Shown one piece after another: positions 29,380 to 38,268 of a stretch of DNA of 64,000 nt (position 1 is the stretch's first letter; each line of letters begins with the position of its first letter). This stretch comes from Acidobacteria bacterium OLB17. GTDB taxonomy: Bacteria; Acidobacteriota; Blastocatellia; Pyrinomonadales; Pyrinomonadaceae. The position numbers and the translations under genes are program-made. The stretch is from NCBI GenBank assembly GCA_001567505.1, contig LLEU01000025.1:120743-184742 (forward strand). Reading direction: 5' to 3'. The notes beneath the pieces are model-generated. The model searched no databases and was not told where the DNA came from. It saw only the letters and a list, made by a program, of their open reading frames with translations.

Positions 29380-29958
29380 CTATTTTATTGTTGCGGCCGC
29401 CGAGGTTTTTCTGCCGACCCATTCAGTTATCACAGCAAAAGTAGCCTTTGCCGAATCGACTATCTCATCGTCAAGGCTCTTTCCATCGGCAAACGCCGTT
29501 ATGCTCTCGCCAAAGGCCTTCCACATCGGGCCGGTCTCCTTTCCGTAACCGGCATAGAACTCGCCGCCGTTCTCGGGCGTGATCGCCAGCGTCTCTTTCA
29601 GGTGCCGCGAGATGACCTGGCCGCCAAGCGTCGAGCCTTCGATCACGTAGAGGCTGCCAAAGGCCTTTGCGGCCGATCCAAGGTCCGGCATTTGCGCGTT
29701 GCACGCCTCTAGTTCAAGGCCAAGAGCTCGTGCATCACGCTCAAGCAGCGGCAGCTTCACCCGCTCGGCATAATCGAACCCGGCCGCACGAAGCTCCTCG
29801 ATCGGGATCAGTGGTTCATATGCCGCATAGAAACTCCAGAACCCTCCGACAAGCCGCTTGTACGCATCAAGGTCGAACATCTGGTTCATTACATCGACCG
29901 CCGCTTCAACCTCTTCGTGCTGCGCGCGGGTCTGCTCTTTTAGAATTTTAAGGATCAT
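29380..29958 (-). CDS. Biliverdin-producing heme oxygenase
   Basis: 192 residues, all helical. It opens the heme ring to biliverdin, CO and Fe2+. The proximal histidine is His14 in KEQTRAQHEEVEAAVD; the distal helix is GSLYVIEGSTLGGQVISRHL, the pattern of bacteriophytochrome-associated heme oxygenases. No phytochrome gene is adjacent; instead a TonB receptor follows, pointing to iron acquisition. I prefer ATG 29958 over TTG 29970. The promoter (29994-30022) and a Fur-like palindrome (29970-29988) lie immediately upstream, so repression by iron is expected. Confidence 0.9.
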   Translation of the reverse strand: MILKILKEQTRAQHEEVEAAVDVMNQMFDLDAYKRLVGGFWSFYAAYEPLIPIEELRAAGFDYAERVKLPLLERDARALGLELEACNAQMPDLGSAAKAFGSLYVIEGSTLGGQVISRHLKETLAITPENGGEFYAGYGKETGPMWKAFGESITAFADGKSLDDEIVDSAKATFAVITEWVGRKTSAAATIK

Positions 29959-29969
29959 ATATTGTTGCA

Positions 29970-29988
29970 AATGAAAATCACTTTCATT
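29970..29988. promoter_or_regulatory. Fur-box-like palindrome upstream of heme oxygenase
   Basis: AATGAAA (29970-29976) and TTTCATT (29982-29988) form a perfect 7-bp inverted repeat with a 5-bp centre, 19 bp in all and AT-rich, as in Fur boxes. It sits at the predicted transcription start, where a repressor would block initiation. Confidence 0.65.
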
Positions 29989-29993
29989 AAGAG

Positions 29994-30022
29994 AAATTAC
30001 ACCTCTTCGGGAGTGATGTCAA
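29994..30022 (-). promoter_or_regulatory. Predicted promoter of the heme oxygenase gene
   Basis: On the minus strand TTGACA (30022-30017), 17-bp spacer, TAATTT (29999-29994). The start falls near 29987, within the Fur-like site. Confidence 0.65.
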
Positions 30023-30070
30023 ACGAAGCTTTTTCGGCCCGCAGTTTCGGCCCCGGATCCTTGCTGCTTG

Positions 30071-30105
30071 AAAATAAATAAGCCCTTGCCAGTTATGACA
30101 AGGGC
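30071..30105 (-). terminator. Terminator after atpC
   Basis: Minus-strand stem GCCCTTG/CAAGGGC (30105-30099 with 30088-30082) followed by TTATTTATTTT. It separates atpDC from the heme oxygenase gene. Confidence 0.7.
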
Positions 30106-30135
30106 CTATCAATTCTCTGCGTCCATCGCGCTTCC

Positions 30136-30540
30136 CTACTTCGTTCCGCCCGCGACCGCTATTCGTGCGTTTGCCGCCTCAAGTTTCTCCCGCATCGGCT
30201 CATTCTCCTCAACGGGCGAAGCGGCCGATGCCGCAAGCGCCTTCTCGGCAGCTTCGCGGTCACTGCGAGCGGCTTCGAGGTCAACTTCGTCCGCGGTCTC
30301 TGCCGTATCGGCAAGCACCGAGACACGATTCTCACTTACTTCGACAAAACCGCCGGACACCGCAAGCTTTTCCGTATTGCCCTTCAGCGAATAGCTCAGG
30401 ATCCCGGGCTTCAAGGCCGAGACGAGCGGTGCGTGATTCGGGAAGATACCTGCTTCGCCGCTTGCGGTTGGAACGGTCACGGACTCGACATCTGCGTCGA
30501 ATACGCGTTTTTCCGGCGTTACGATCTCAAGTTTAAGCAT
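30136..30540 (-). CDS. atpC: F1F0 ATP synthase epsilon subunit
   Basis: 134 residues. The N-terminal beta-sandwich (LKLEIVTPEKRVFDADVESVTVPTASGEAGIFPNHAPLVSALKPG) is fully typical; the C-terminal helical hairpin (EVDLEAARSDREAAEKALAA) can inhibit ATP hydrolysis in the family. It follows atpD by 67 bases on the same strand. No other ATP synthase gene is near, so atpD-atpC form a detached two-gene unit. Confidence 0.95.
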   Translation of the reverse strand: MLKLEIVTPEKRVFDADVESVTVPTASGEAGIFPNHAPLVSALKPGILSYSLKGNTEKLAVSGGFVEVSENRVSVLADTAETADEVDLEAARSDREAAEKALAASAASPVEENEPMREKLEAANARIAVAGGTK

Positions 30541-30607
30541 TTTTCGTATTTAGATCGGCCGCGGTTCGAGGCGTCAATACGCTGCCTCGAACCGTCGCCT
30601 TGTTTCG

Positions 30608-32173
<1,566 letters not shown>

Positions 32174-32175
32174 TT

Positions 32176-32204
32176 AGAATAGCACAGGCCGGTGCCTTGA
32201 GCAA
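32176..32204 (-). promoter_or_regulatory. Predicted promoter of atpD-atpC
   Basis: Minus strand TTGCTC (32204-32199), 17-bp spacer, TATTCT (32181-32176). The leader to the atpD ATG would be about 50 bases. Confidence 0.5.
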
Positions 32205-32337
32205 AAGCGAATGGCCGCCACGCCATACAAACCGCCGCGAACGATCGAAAGCCCTCACGCCGAAAGAGGCGAGAGACAGAGTCCTCCGGGTTAACGCGAC
32301 CCGATTGACAGCACCAAGCCCATTCTTGTAGCCTGAA

Positions 32338-33345
32338 ATGAATGAAAGGCCGCATTTGCCTGCGGTTCTTCGCACGACCAATTTGACCGACTCGCGCAAA
32401 CTCGAACTTCCTACCCAAGGCCTTAATACGCTGTTCGGCGTCCAGGACCAGAACATCAAATTCCTCGAATCGCTTCTTGACGTCCGGATCGGCGTTCGCG
32501 GGAACGAACTTCTTATCGACGGCGAACCCGACGACATTGCGACCGTCCAGCATATCCTTGACGACTTTCGCGAGATATTCGCCGACGGCAGCACGTTCAG
32601 CGACAAGGAATTAAAGGACGCGTTCAAGCAGATCGCAGAGGATCGAGCGTACAGCTTAAAAGATCACTTCCAGAAAGCGAGATTCAATCCTTCGGGAAAG
32701 AAGACCGTCGCTCCGAAGACCGCCAATCAACGCAAGTATCTCGACGCGATCGCGAAGAACGACCTCGTTTTCGGGATTGGCGTCGCGGGAACGGGAAAGA
32801 GCTTTCTTGCGGTCGCGATGGCCGTCGATGCACTCTTTAAGAAACAGGTCAGCCGCATCATCCTTACGCGTCCTGCCGTAGAAGCAGGCGAGCGGCTCGG
32901 CTTTCTTCCCGGCGATCTTCAGGACAAGGTCGATCCTTACCTTCGTCCGCTATACGACGCGCTCTTTGACCTCGTCGATGCTGAGAAGGTAACAAAAATG
33001 CTCGAAAAGCGCATCATCGAGATCGCACCGCTTGCCTTTATGCGCGGCCGAACTCTCTCGGACGCCTTCATCATCCTCGACGAAGCTCAGAACACGACGA
33101 GCGAACAGATGAAGATGTTCCTGACGCGCATCGGCTTTGGGTCAAAGGCCGTCGTCACCGGCGACATCACGCAGATCGATCTGCCTCGCGGCCAAAAGAG
33201 CGGCCTTCGAGAGGCTCAGCGTGTCCTTACCGACATCGATATGATCGAGTTCGTCCATTTCTCAGAAAAGGATGTCGTCCGGCACAAGCTCGTACAGATG
33301 ATCGTAAAGGCCTACGAAGATCATGCTGGCGACGTCGAAGGTTAG
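32338..33345 (+). CDS. phoH: PhoH-like ATPase
   Basis: 335 residues, typical PhoH/YbeZ. An N-terminal KH-like segment ([29 protein letters not shown]) precedes the P-loop ATPase with Walker A GVAGTGKS (about 149-156) and Walker [22 protein letters not shown] is also conserved. YbeZ works with the ribosome-maturation nuclease YbeY in several bacteria, and ybeY follows here after one base, so an RNA-processing role is likely. The start ATG 32338 is the first good candidate; no strong ribosome-binding site is visible. Confidence 0.94.
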   Translation: MNERPHLPAVLRTTNLTDSRKLELPTQGLNTLFGVQDQNIKFLESLLDVRIGVRGNELLIDGEPDDIATVQHILDDFREIFADGSTFSDKELKDAFKQIAEDRAYSLKDHFQKARFNPSGKKTVAPKTANQRKYLDAIAKNDLVFGIGVAGTGKSFLAVAMAVDALFKKQVSRIILTRPAVEAGERLGFLPGDLQDKVDPYLRPLYDALFDLVDAEKVTKMLEKRIIEIAPLAFMRGRTLSDAFIILDEAQNTTSEQMKMFLTRIGFGSKAVVTGDITQIDLPRGQKSGLREAQRVLTDIDMIEFVHFSEKDVVRHKLVQMIVKAYEDHAGDVEG

Positions 33346-33346
33346 A

Positions 33347-33772
33347 ATGACGCAGGTTATCGACCTACAACGAAAGGTCAAGTTCGATATCGCCGCCATT
33401 CGAGCATTCGCGGCCTCGCTTCCCGAAAAGATACCGCAGGCCGCGGGTTCGGAGTTCTCGGTCGCCTTCATCAGCGACGACCGTATGAAGCAGCTGAATG
33501 CTGCCTTTCGCGGCAAGGCGTCCACGACGGATGTGCTTTCATTTCCCTTCGAGGCCGAACCGTTCGAGCCGGAAACAAAGAATCTCGGCGACATTGTCAT
33601 CTCCGCGGAACAGGCCCGCAAACAAGCCGCTGAGAACGGCCTGTCGCTCGAGAACGAGATCAAGCAGCTCATCCTTCACGGCGTCCTTCACCTTTGCGGC
33701 TACGATCATGAGACCGACAACGGCGAGATGAACGCACTCGAACTCGAGCTCCGCGACACGCTCGATATCTAG
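33347..33772 (+). CDS. ybeY: Endoribonuclease YbeY
   Basis: 141 residues. The zinc motif HGVLHLCGYDH (three His, near residues 111-121) is diagnostic. STTDVLSFPFE and LGDIVISAEQA are further family blocks. YbeY takes part in 16S rRNA 3'-end maturation and ribosome quality control. The ATG at 33347 comes one base after the phoH stop, so phoH-ybeY are co-transcribed; this pairing is widely conserved. Confidence 0.95.
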   Translation: MTQVIDLQRKVKFDIAAIRAFAASLPEKIPQAAGSEFSVAFISDDRMKQLNAAFRGKASTTDVLSFPFEAEPFEPETKNLGDIVISAEQARKQAAENGLSLENEIKQLILHGVLHLCGYDHETDNGEMNALELELRDTLDI

Positions 33773-33837
33773 CTTTTCTCCCGCGGTCTTCAACGATATG
33801 CCGCAAATAGGGTAAAATCGTATCTTCAATACCATCT

Positions 33838-35349
33838 GTGAGCGAAAGACCAAAAACTGCCGATCCCTGCGTGATGATCATCTTCGGAGCGACCGGAGAC
33901 CTCACGAAACGCAAACTGCTCCCTGCACTCTACAACCTTGCGGAAGGCGACTTTCTACCGCATAAGTTCGCGATCGTCGGTGTCGGGCGTCAGGAGATGA
34001 CATCGGAAGATTTTCGCAAGATGGTCGTCGATGATCTCAAGACGTTCCTTCCGCAGCCGCCCGACAAGAAACTACTCGACTGGTTCGAAGAGCGTTCGTA
34101 CTACACGGGCGGCGACTTTGACGATGACAAGAAGTTGTTCGGCGACCTAAAGGCGTTGCTTGGCGATGTCACCACGACGCACCAGATCGCCGAGAACTAT
34201 TTCTTCTACCTTGCGACGCCGCCGCAGCTTTTTGCGAACGTAACGCAAAAGGTCGTAAAGAACGGGTTTGGAAAAGAAGAGAATGGCAATTGGCGCCGTT
34301 TTATCTTTGAGAAGCCGTTCGGCCGCGACCTCGATTCTGCAAAAAAGCTGAACGCGTCCCTTTCCAAACTCATAAAAGAAGATCAGATCTACCGCATCGA
34401 TCATTACCTCGGCAAGGAAACCGTCCAGAACATCTTGGTCTTTCGCTTCGGCAATTCGATCTTCGAGCCGATCTGGAACCGCAACTTCATCGACCACGTG
34501 CAGATCACTGTCGCCGAAACTCTCGGCGTCGAACAACGCGGCGGCTATTACGATTCCGCGGGTGCACTTCGCGATATGATCCCGAATCACCTATTTCAGC
34601 TTACGACGCTGACGGCAATGGAACCGCCCGTCTCGTTCGAGGCTCACGCGGTACGCGACGAGCAGGCAAAGATCCTTCACGCGATACAGCAGTTCTCCGA
34701 TCAGGATGTTCTGACAAAGACCGTGCGAGGCCAATACGGCGCCGGGGCGATCAACGACAAGAACGTTCCCGCTTATCGCGACGAACCGAACGTTGCGCCG
34801 AACTCGAATACCGAGACCTTTGCGGCACTAAAACTCTCGATCGACAACTGGCGTTGGGCCGGTGTGCCGTTCTATCTTCGAACGGGCAAGCGGCTTAAGG
34901 CACGACATTCGAGTATCGTCATTCAGTTCAAGGCGGCGCCTTTCGTGCTTTTCCGCGATACGCCGGTCGAGAAACTCACCACGAATCGCCTCGTCATCCA
35001 CATTCAGCCCGACGAAGGCATAACCCTTCATTTCGGGGCGAAGATCCCGGGGCCCGTCGTGAATGTCGGCGCCGTCGATATGGACTTCAACTACGTCGAA
35101 CATTTCGGCGAACAGATCGCAACGGGCTACGAAAGGCTTCTCTTTGATTGTATGATCGGCGATGCCACGCTCTTCCAGCGTGCGGATATGGTCGAAGCCG
35201 CCTGGAGCATCGTAACGCCGATAATTGACGTTTGGCAGGCGATCCCGCCGCGTGGCTTCCCGAACTACGCGTCCGGCTCTTGGGGGCCGGCCGAAGCCGA
35301 CAAACTCCTGGCCGATGACGGCTGCGAGTGGAAGAATATCACCGAGTAG
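33838..35349 (+). CDS. zwf: Glucose-6-phosphate 1-dehydrogenase
   Basis: 503 residues. First enzyme of the oxidative pentose phosphate pathway, making NADPH. The N-terminal dinucleotide site reads [21 protein letters not shown] (GxTGDL). The catalytic signature [21 protein letters not shown] lies near residue 185. [38 protein letters not shown] is also conserved. Translation begins at GTG 33838 ([10 protein letters not shown]), with no clear Shine-Dalgarno. It follows ybeY by 65 bases and ends one base before the next ATG (TAGTATG). Confidence 0.96.
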   Translation: MSERPKTADPCVMIIFGATGDLTKRKLLPALYNLAEGDFLPHKFAIVGVGRQEMTSEDFRKMVVDDLKTFLPQPPDKKLLDWFEERSYYTGGDFDDDKKLFGDLKALLGDVTTTHQIAENYFFYLATPPQLFANVTQKVVKNGFGKEENGNWRRFIFEKPFGRDLDSAKKLNASLSKLIKEDQIYRIDHYLGKETVQNILVFRFGNSIFEPIWNRNFIDHVQITVAETLGVEQRGGYYDSAGALRDMIPNHLFQLTTLTAMEPPVSFEAHAVRDEQAKILHAIQQFSDQDVLTKTVRGQYGAGAINDKNVPAYRDEPNVAPNSNTETFAALKLSIDNWRWAGVPFYLRTGKRLKARHSSIVIQFKAAPFVLFRDTPVEKLTTNRLVIHIQPDEGITLHFGAKIPGPVVNVGAVDMDFNYVEHFGEQIATGYERLLFDCMIGDATLFQRADMVEAAWSIVTPIIDVWQAIPPRGFPNYASGSWGPAEADKLLADDGCEWKNITE

Positions 35350-35350
35350 T

Positions 35351-36646
35351 ATGGAAATTCAGATAGTTGCCGCTGTCGTTCTCCTTCTGCTTCTGATCTT
35401 CCTTGCGACGATCGACCTTGCGTTCGCTTATCTTTCAGACGTCGCGTTGCGCCGGATGGTGTCGGACATCGAGGCGGAACATCACTCTGCGGCGACGCTT
35501 CTCCGTTCGATACTTGATGACCGTCCGCGATTTCGTTTCACGCTTTCTTCAGCACTTCAGATAACGCTGATCGCGTTCATCGTGCTCATAACGCTCATTC
35601 TGCTCGAAGCCCTGCCGGAGCGGACGACGTTCCTCGTCGCCTTCATCTTCGGCGCGCTTGCCGCAGTATTCGGCCGTCAGATCCTGCCGCGGCTGATCGT
35701 CCGGCACGAGACCGAGAGGAAACTCCTCGCACTGCTGCCCGCCGTGCGGCCCATTTTCGTCATCGGGAATTGGCTAACGGCGCCGTTCTCGTTCCGCACG
35801 GCAAAGGACGACGCAAAGATCGAAATGTCCGTTACGCCGGATTCAGCCGGCGATGACGCGGACAATGCGGACGAACTTAACGCCCTGATCGAGGTCGGCG
35901 AGGCCGAGGGCATTATCGAGGAAAAGGATCGTGAGCTGATCGAGACCATGATCGAGTTCAGCGACACGATCGCCGCCGACATTATGACGCCGCGGACCGA
36001 GATCGTCGCTATCCGCAGTGATGCAACGATCCGCGAGGCACGCGACCTGATGATCGAGGAGAAGTATTCGCGCCTTCCGGTCTATCGTGGATCCATCGAG
36101 AATATCGAAGGTATGATCTACGTCCGCGACCTCCTCCACGCGTGGGCCGAAGGTATGGAGCAAACGCCCGTTTCGCAGGTCATGCGGCCGACGCTTTTCG
36201 TGCCGGAAACGAAACCAGCTGACGAGCTGCTCAAGATCCTTCAGCTTAATCACGCGCAGATCGCCGTCGTTATTGATGAATACGGCGGGGTTGCGGGTTT
36301 GATAAGCGTTGAGGATATCATTGAAGAGATCGTCGGCGAGATCGAGGATGAGGACACTCAGCCCGATGAGATCATCGAGATCATCGAGGGCGAGAATGGC
36401 TATTTTGACGTACTTGGCTCTACCGAGATCGACAAGATCGAGCGGCTCTTCGACATCGAACTCGAAGACGAGGACTTCACTACCATCGCGGGGCTCGTAA
36501 CCAGCGACCTCGGTTACGTCCCGAAACCGGGCGAGAAATTTACGCTTCGCGGCCTCGACCTCGAAGTAATAAAGGCCGACGAAAAACGAATACTCGTGCT
36601 GCGTGTAAGGCCTGCAGAGCCGCTCCCGGAGGCCGACGACGAGTAG
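35351..36646 (+). CDS. HlyC/CorC (CNNM-like) family protein with CBS pair
   Basis: 431 residues from ATG 35351 (MEIQIVAAVVLLLLL). Three or four N-terminal membrane segments form a shortened DUF21/CNNM-type region. A CBS pair follows (DIMTPRTEIVAIRSDATIREARDLMIEEKYSRLPVYRGS, then VIDEYGGVAGLISVEDIIEEIVGEI). The C-terminal transporter-associated domain is DVLGSTEIDKIERLFDIEL...GYVPKPGEKFTLRGLDLEVI. Such proteins are implicated in magnesium or cobalt resistance and transport. It follows zwf directly and may be translated from the same mRNA. Confidence 0.9.
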   Translation: MEIQIVAAVVLLLLLIFLATIDLAFAYLSDVALRRMVSDIEAEHHSAATLLRSILDDRPRFRFTLSSALQITLIAFIVLITLILLEALPERTTFLVAFIFGALAAVFGRQILPRLIVRHETERKLLALLPAVRPIFVIGNWLTAPFSFRTAKDDAKIEMSVTPDSAGDDADNADELNALIEVGEAEGIIEEKDRELIETMIEFSDTIAADIMTPRTEIVAIRSDATIREARDLMIEEKYSRLPVYRGSIENIEGMIYVRDLLHAWAEGMEQTPVSQVMRPTLFVPETKPADELLKILQLNHAQIAVVIDEYGGVAGLISVEDIIEEIVGEIEDEDTQPDEIIEIIEGENGYFDVLGSTEIDKIERLFDIELEDEDFTTIAGLVTSDLGYVPKPGEKFTLRGLDLEVIKADEKRILVLRVRPAEPLPEADDE

Positions 36647-36668
36647 GCCGGGGCGGCGCCGTAAACAA

Positions 36669-37172
36669 ATGAAACTTCAGGCAAAAATTGGCGACGAAAC
36701 CTCCGCGGCATCCATCCGCCGCGAAGCCGGCCGCGTGTTCGCGGAGATCGACGGCCGAAAGTATGAATTCGAAACCCTCGAACCCGAGGCCGGGCGGTTC
36801 ACGCTGCTTTCGGACGCGGGAAAGAAGGTCGAGGCCCGTGTGTTTGTCAACGCAGAAGGCAGGTCGGTCGTCTGGATCGACGGGCACGCGATCGAGGTAG
36901 AGCTTATTGATCCTCGTCGCCTTCGTGGTTCGGCAGGTGCAGATGCGGACGCCGCCGGTGCGGCCGACGTGAAGACGGCAATGCCCGGAAAGGTCGTCCG
37001 CCTGATCGCTGCCGTCGGTGATACGGTCGAAAAGGGCGATCCGGTGATCGTCGTCGAGGCGATGAAGATGCAGAACGAGATCCGTGCACCGAAGAACGGC
37101 GTTGTTGCCTCGGTCCGTGTCTCCGACGGCGACACCGTCAACGCCGGACAAATTCTTCTCTCTATCGAGTAG
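36669..37172 (+). CDS. Biotin carboxyl carrier protein, acyl-CoA carboxylase type
   Basis: 167 residues. The biotinyl domain (KTAMPGKVVRLIAAVGDTVEKGDPVIVVEAMKMQNEIRAPKNG) carries the modified Lys133 in EAMKM. About 100 N-terminal residues (VFAEIDGRKYEFETLE) resemble the stalk region found in propionyl-CoA carboxylase carriers more than in acetyl-CoA AccB. With a methylmalonyl-CoA mutase subunit elsewhere in the window, a propionyl-CoA route is plausible, but no carboxylase subunit is adjacent. It converges with pheA and the two overlap by 11 bases. Confidence 0.88.
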   Translation: MKLQAKIGDETSAASIRREAGRVFAEIDGRKYEFETLEPEAGRFTLLSDAGKKVEARVFVNAEGRSVVWIDGHAIEVELIDPRRLRGSAGADADAAGAADVKTAMPGKVVRLIAAVGDTVEKGDPVIVVEAMKMQNEIRAPKNGVVASVRVSDGDTVNAGQILLSIE

Positions 37173-38007
37173 CGTTCTCCAAAACAACGAACGTCGTAAA
37201 ATTATCCCGATCGTCGGCAATATCCCGCTGCAGGATCACGCCGCCGTAAAGCCTCGCCGCGGACTCGCTGCATATCGCCGCCGCACGGCCATCATTCTCC
37301 CAAACGATATCGCGAATGCTCGCCGCTGTATCGACCGTCTCAACACTCTTGAATTGCGGGTTTGCACGCAGGAAACTGCCGCACTGACGCAGGGCTTCCC
37401 TGTGCGAATAGATGTGCGTGATATTCTCGATCCTCGCGTCGGGAATACCGGCGAGAACGTGCCGCACCTCGACCTTCACGCTGTCAACGGCCTTCAGGTC
37501 CGCCGCCTTCAGATGCTCACACGTCGAACCGATCTCGCCGACGATCGAATTCTCCCTCGGTATGACGGCGGCCTCGGCCACCCCCGACCGAAGCAACGCA
37601 AAGGCCTCATCGAACGTGTCACACCCGAGGATCTCGATGTTCGCCCCCAGGGCCAAGTGAGCGGCGGCTTCGCTGTACGATCCTTGCGCACCTTGGATCG
37701 CGACCTTCTTTAGCTCGCAGTCGTCCGCGATGCCGAGTTCCCGAGAGCGTTCGACGGCCTGCATTCGCCGCGATTCTGAAAGGATCGCCTTATAGACGCG
37801 ATCCACGACACGCGGCTCTACCGTGCCGCCGCTCAGGCCGCGCACTCGGTCGAAGATCTTCGTCTCGCGTTCCCGGTCGCGTATCGGTGCCCCGGAGATC
37901 TGCTTCAGACGCGAGATCTCTCTTGCGATCTGCACACGCCGTGCAAGCAGGCTCACGATCTCGCTGTCAACGTCGTCAATTTCCTTACGCCAGTCGTCTA
38001 GGTTCAT
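37162..38007 (-). CDS. pheA: Chorismate mutase/prephenate dehydratase without ACT domain
   Basis: 281 residues from ATG 38007. An AroQ chorismate mutase domain (LDDWRKEIDDVDSEIVSLLARRVQIAREISRLK, residues 1-90) is fused to a prephenate dehydratase domain (IQGAQGSYSEAAAHLAL to the C-terminus), together making phenylpyruvate from chorismate. ENS in IPRENSIVGEIG is conserved. The catalytic TRF motif reads TTF (DNFTTFVVL), losing the Arg. Only five residues follow it, so the ACT domain for Phe feedback seen in E. coli PheA is absent. A Phe-rich leader peptide, hairpins and a terminator lie immediately upstream (38018-38171). No Shine-Dalgarno is visible before the ATG. Confidence 0.92.
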   Translation of the reverse strand: MNLDDWRKEIDDVDSEIVSLLARRVQIAREISRLKQISGAPIRDRERETKIFDRVRGLSGGTVEPRVVDRVYKAILSESRRMQAVERSRELGIADDCELKKVAIQGAQGSYSEAAAHLALGANIEILGCDTFDEAFALLRSGVAEAAVIPRENSIVGEIGSTCEHLKAADLKAVDSVKVEVRHVLAGIPDARIENITHIYSHREALRQCGSFLRANPQFKSVETVDTAASIRDIVWENDGRAAAICSESAARLYGGVILQRDIADDRDNFTTFVVLENATR

Positions 38008-38017
38008 AAAAGCAAGC

Positions 38018-38048
38018 AAAAAGGCCGCGAACTTTCACATTCGCGGCC
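38018..38048 (-). terminator. Attenuator-type terminator immediately upstream of pheA
   Basis: Minus strand GGCCGCGAA (38048-38040) pairs perfectly with TTCGCGGCC (38031-38023) across an 8-base loop, followed by T5 (38022-38018). It ends 10 bases before the pheA ATG and 30 bases after the leader-peptide stop. It is the expected stop point of an attenuated transcript. Confidence 0.88.
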
Positions 38049-38078
38049 CTCGTATCGAAACTTTATCGTATCTCCGGT

Positions 38079-38171
38079 TTACATCGGGACACAGCTTCCG
38101 GCCGCACTTTGCGAAAAGTAGTTCGCAAAGTAGCTGTTAAAAAAGCTAAAGCCGAAAATGTTCTGCGTCAT
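38079..38171 (-). CDS. pheL: Phenylalanine-rich leader peptide of pheA
   Basis: A 30-codon reading frame too short for ordinary gene calling. It begins MTQNIFGFSFFNSYF and ends CVPM. Six Phe (6, 8, 10, 11, 15, 19) and two Tyr (14, 18) lie within 14 codons. It has a promoter (38197-38225), weak ribosome-binding sites (GGAG, 14 bases, and GAAG, 7 bases before the ATG), and is followed by alternative hairpins and a terminator before pheA. In the known enterobacterial pheA leaders, ribosome stalling at Phe codons decides termination. The peptide is not homologous in sequence to E. coli PheL; the assignment rests on composition, position and RNA structure. Confidence 0.75.
   Translation of the reverse strand: MTQNIFGFSFFNSYFANYFSQSAAGSCVPM
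38100..38131 (-). promoter_or_regulatory. Protector hairpin and antiterminator segment of the pheA leader
   Basis: Within the leader frame ACTTTGCGAA (38131-38122) pairs perfectly with TTCGCAAAGT (38115-38106), a 10-bp stem with a 6-base loop that covers Phe15 and Phe19. Directly after it GCGGCC (38105-38100) is complementary to GGCCGC (38048-38043), the 5' arm of the terminator. A ribosome stalled at Phe10/11/15 would melt the hairpin and could favour this antiterminator. Confidence 0.7.
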
Positions 38172-38196
38172 AGTAGTTCTTCGAACTCCAAATAAG

Positions 38197-38225
38197 AAAA
38201 TATACGGTATTTGAAGATCGGTCAA
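38197..38225 (-). promoter_or_regulatory. Predicted promoter of pheL-pheA
   Basis: Minus strand TTGACC (38225-38220), 17-bp spacer, TATTTT (38202-38197), with TATATT overlapping. The start near 38190 gives a leader of about 20 bases before the pheL ATG. Confidence 0.65.
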
Positions 38226-38268
38226 GAGAGAGCGGTTATTTTCTCACTCGCGGGTCAAAGCTCTCGCT

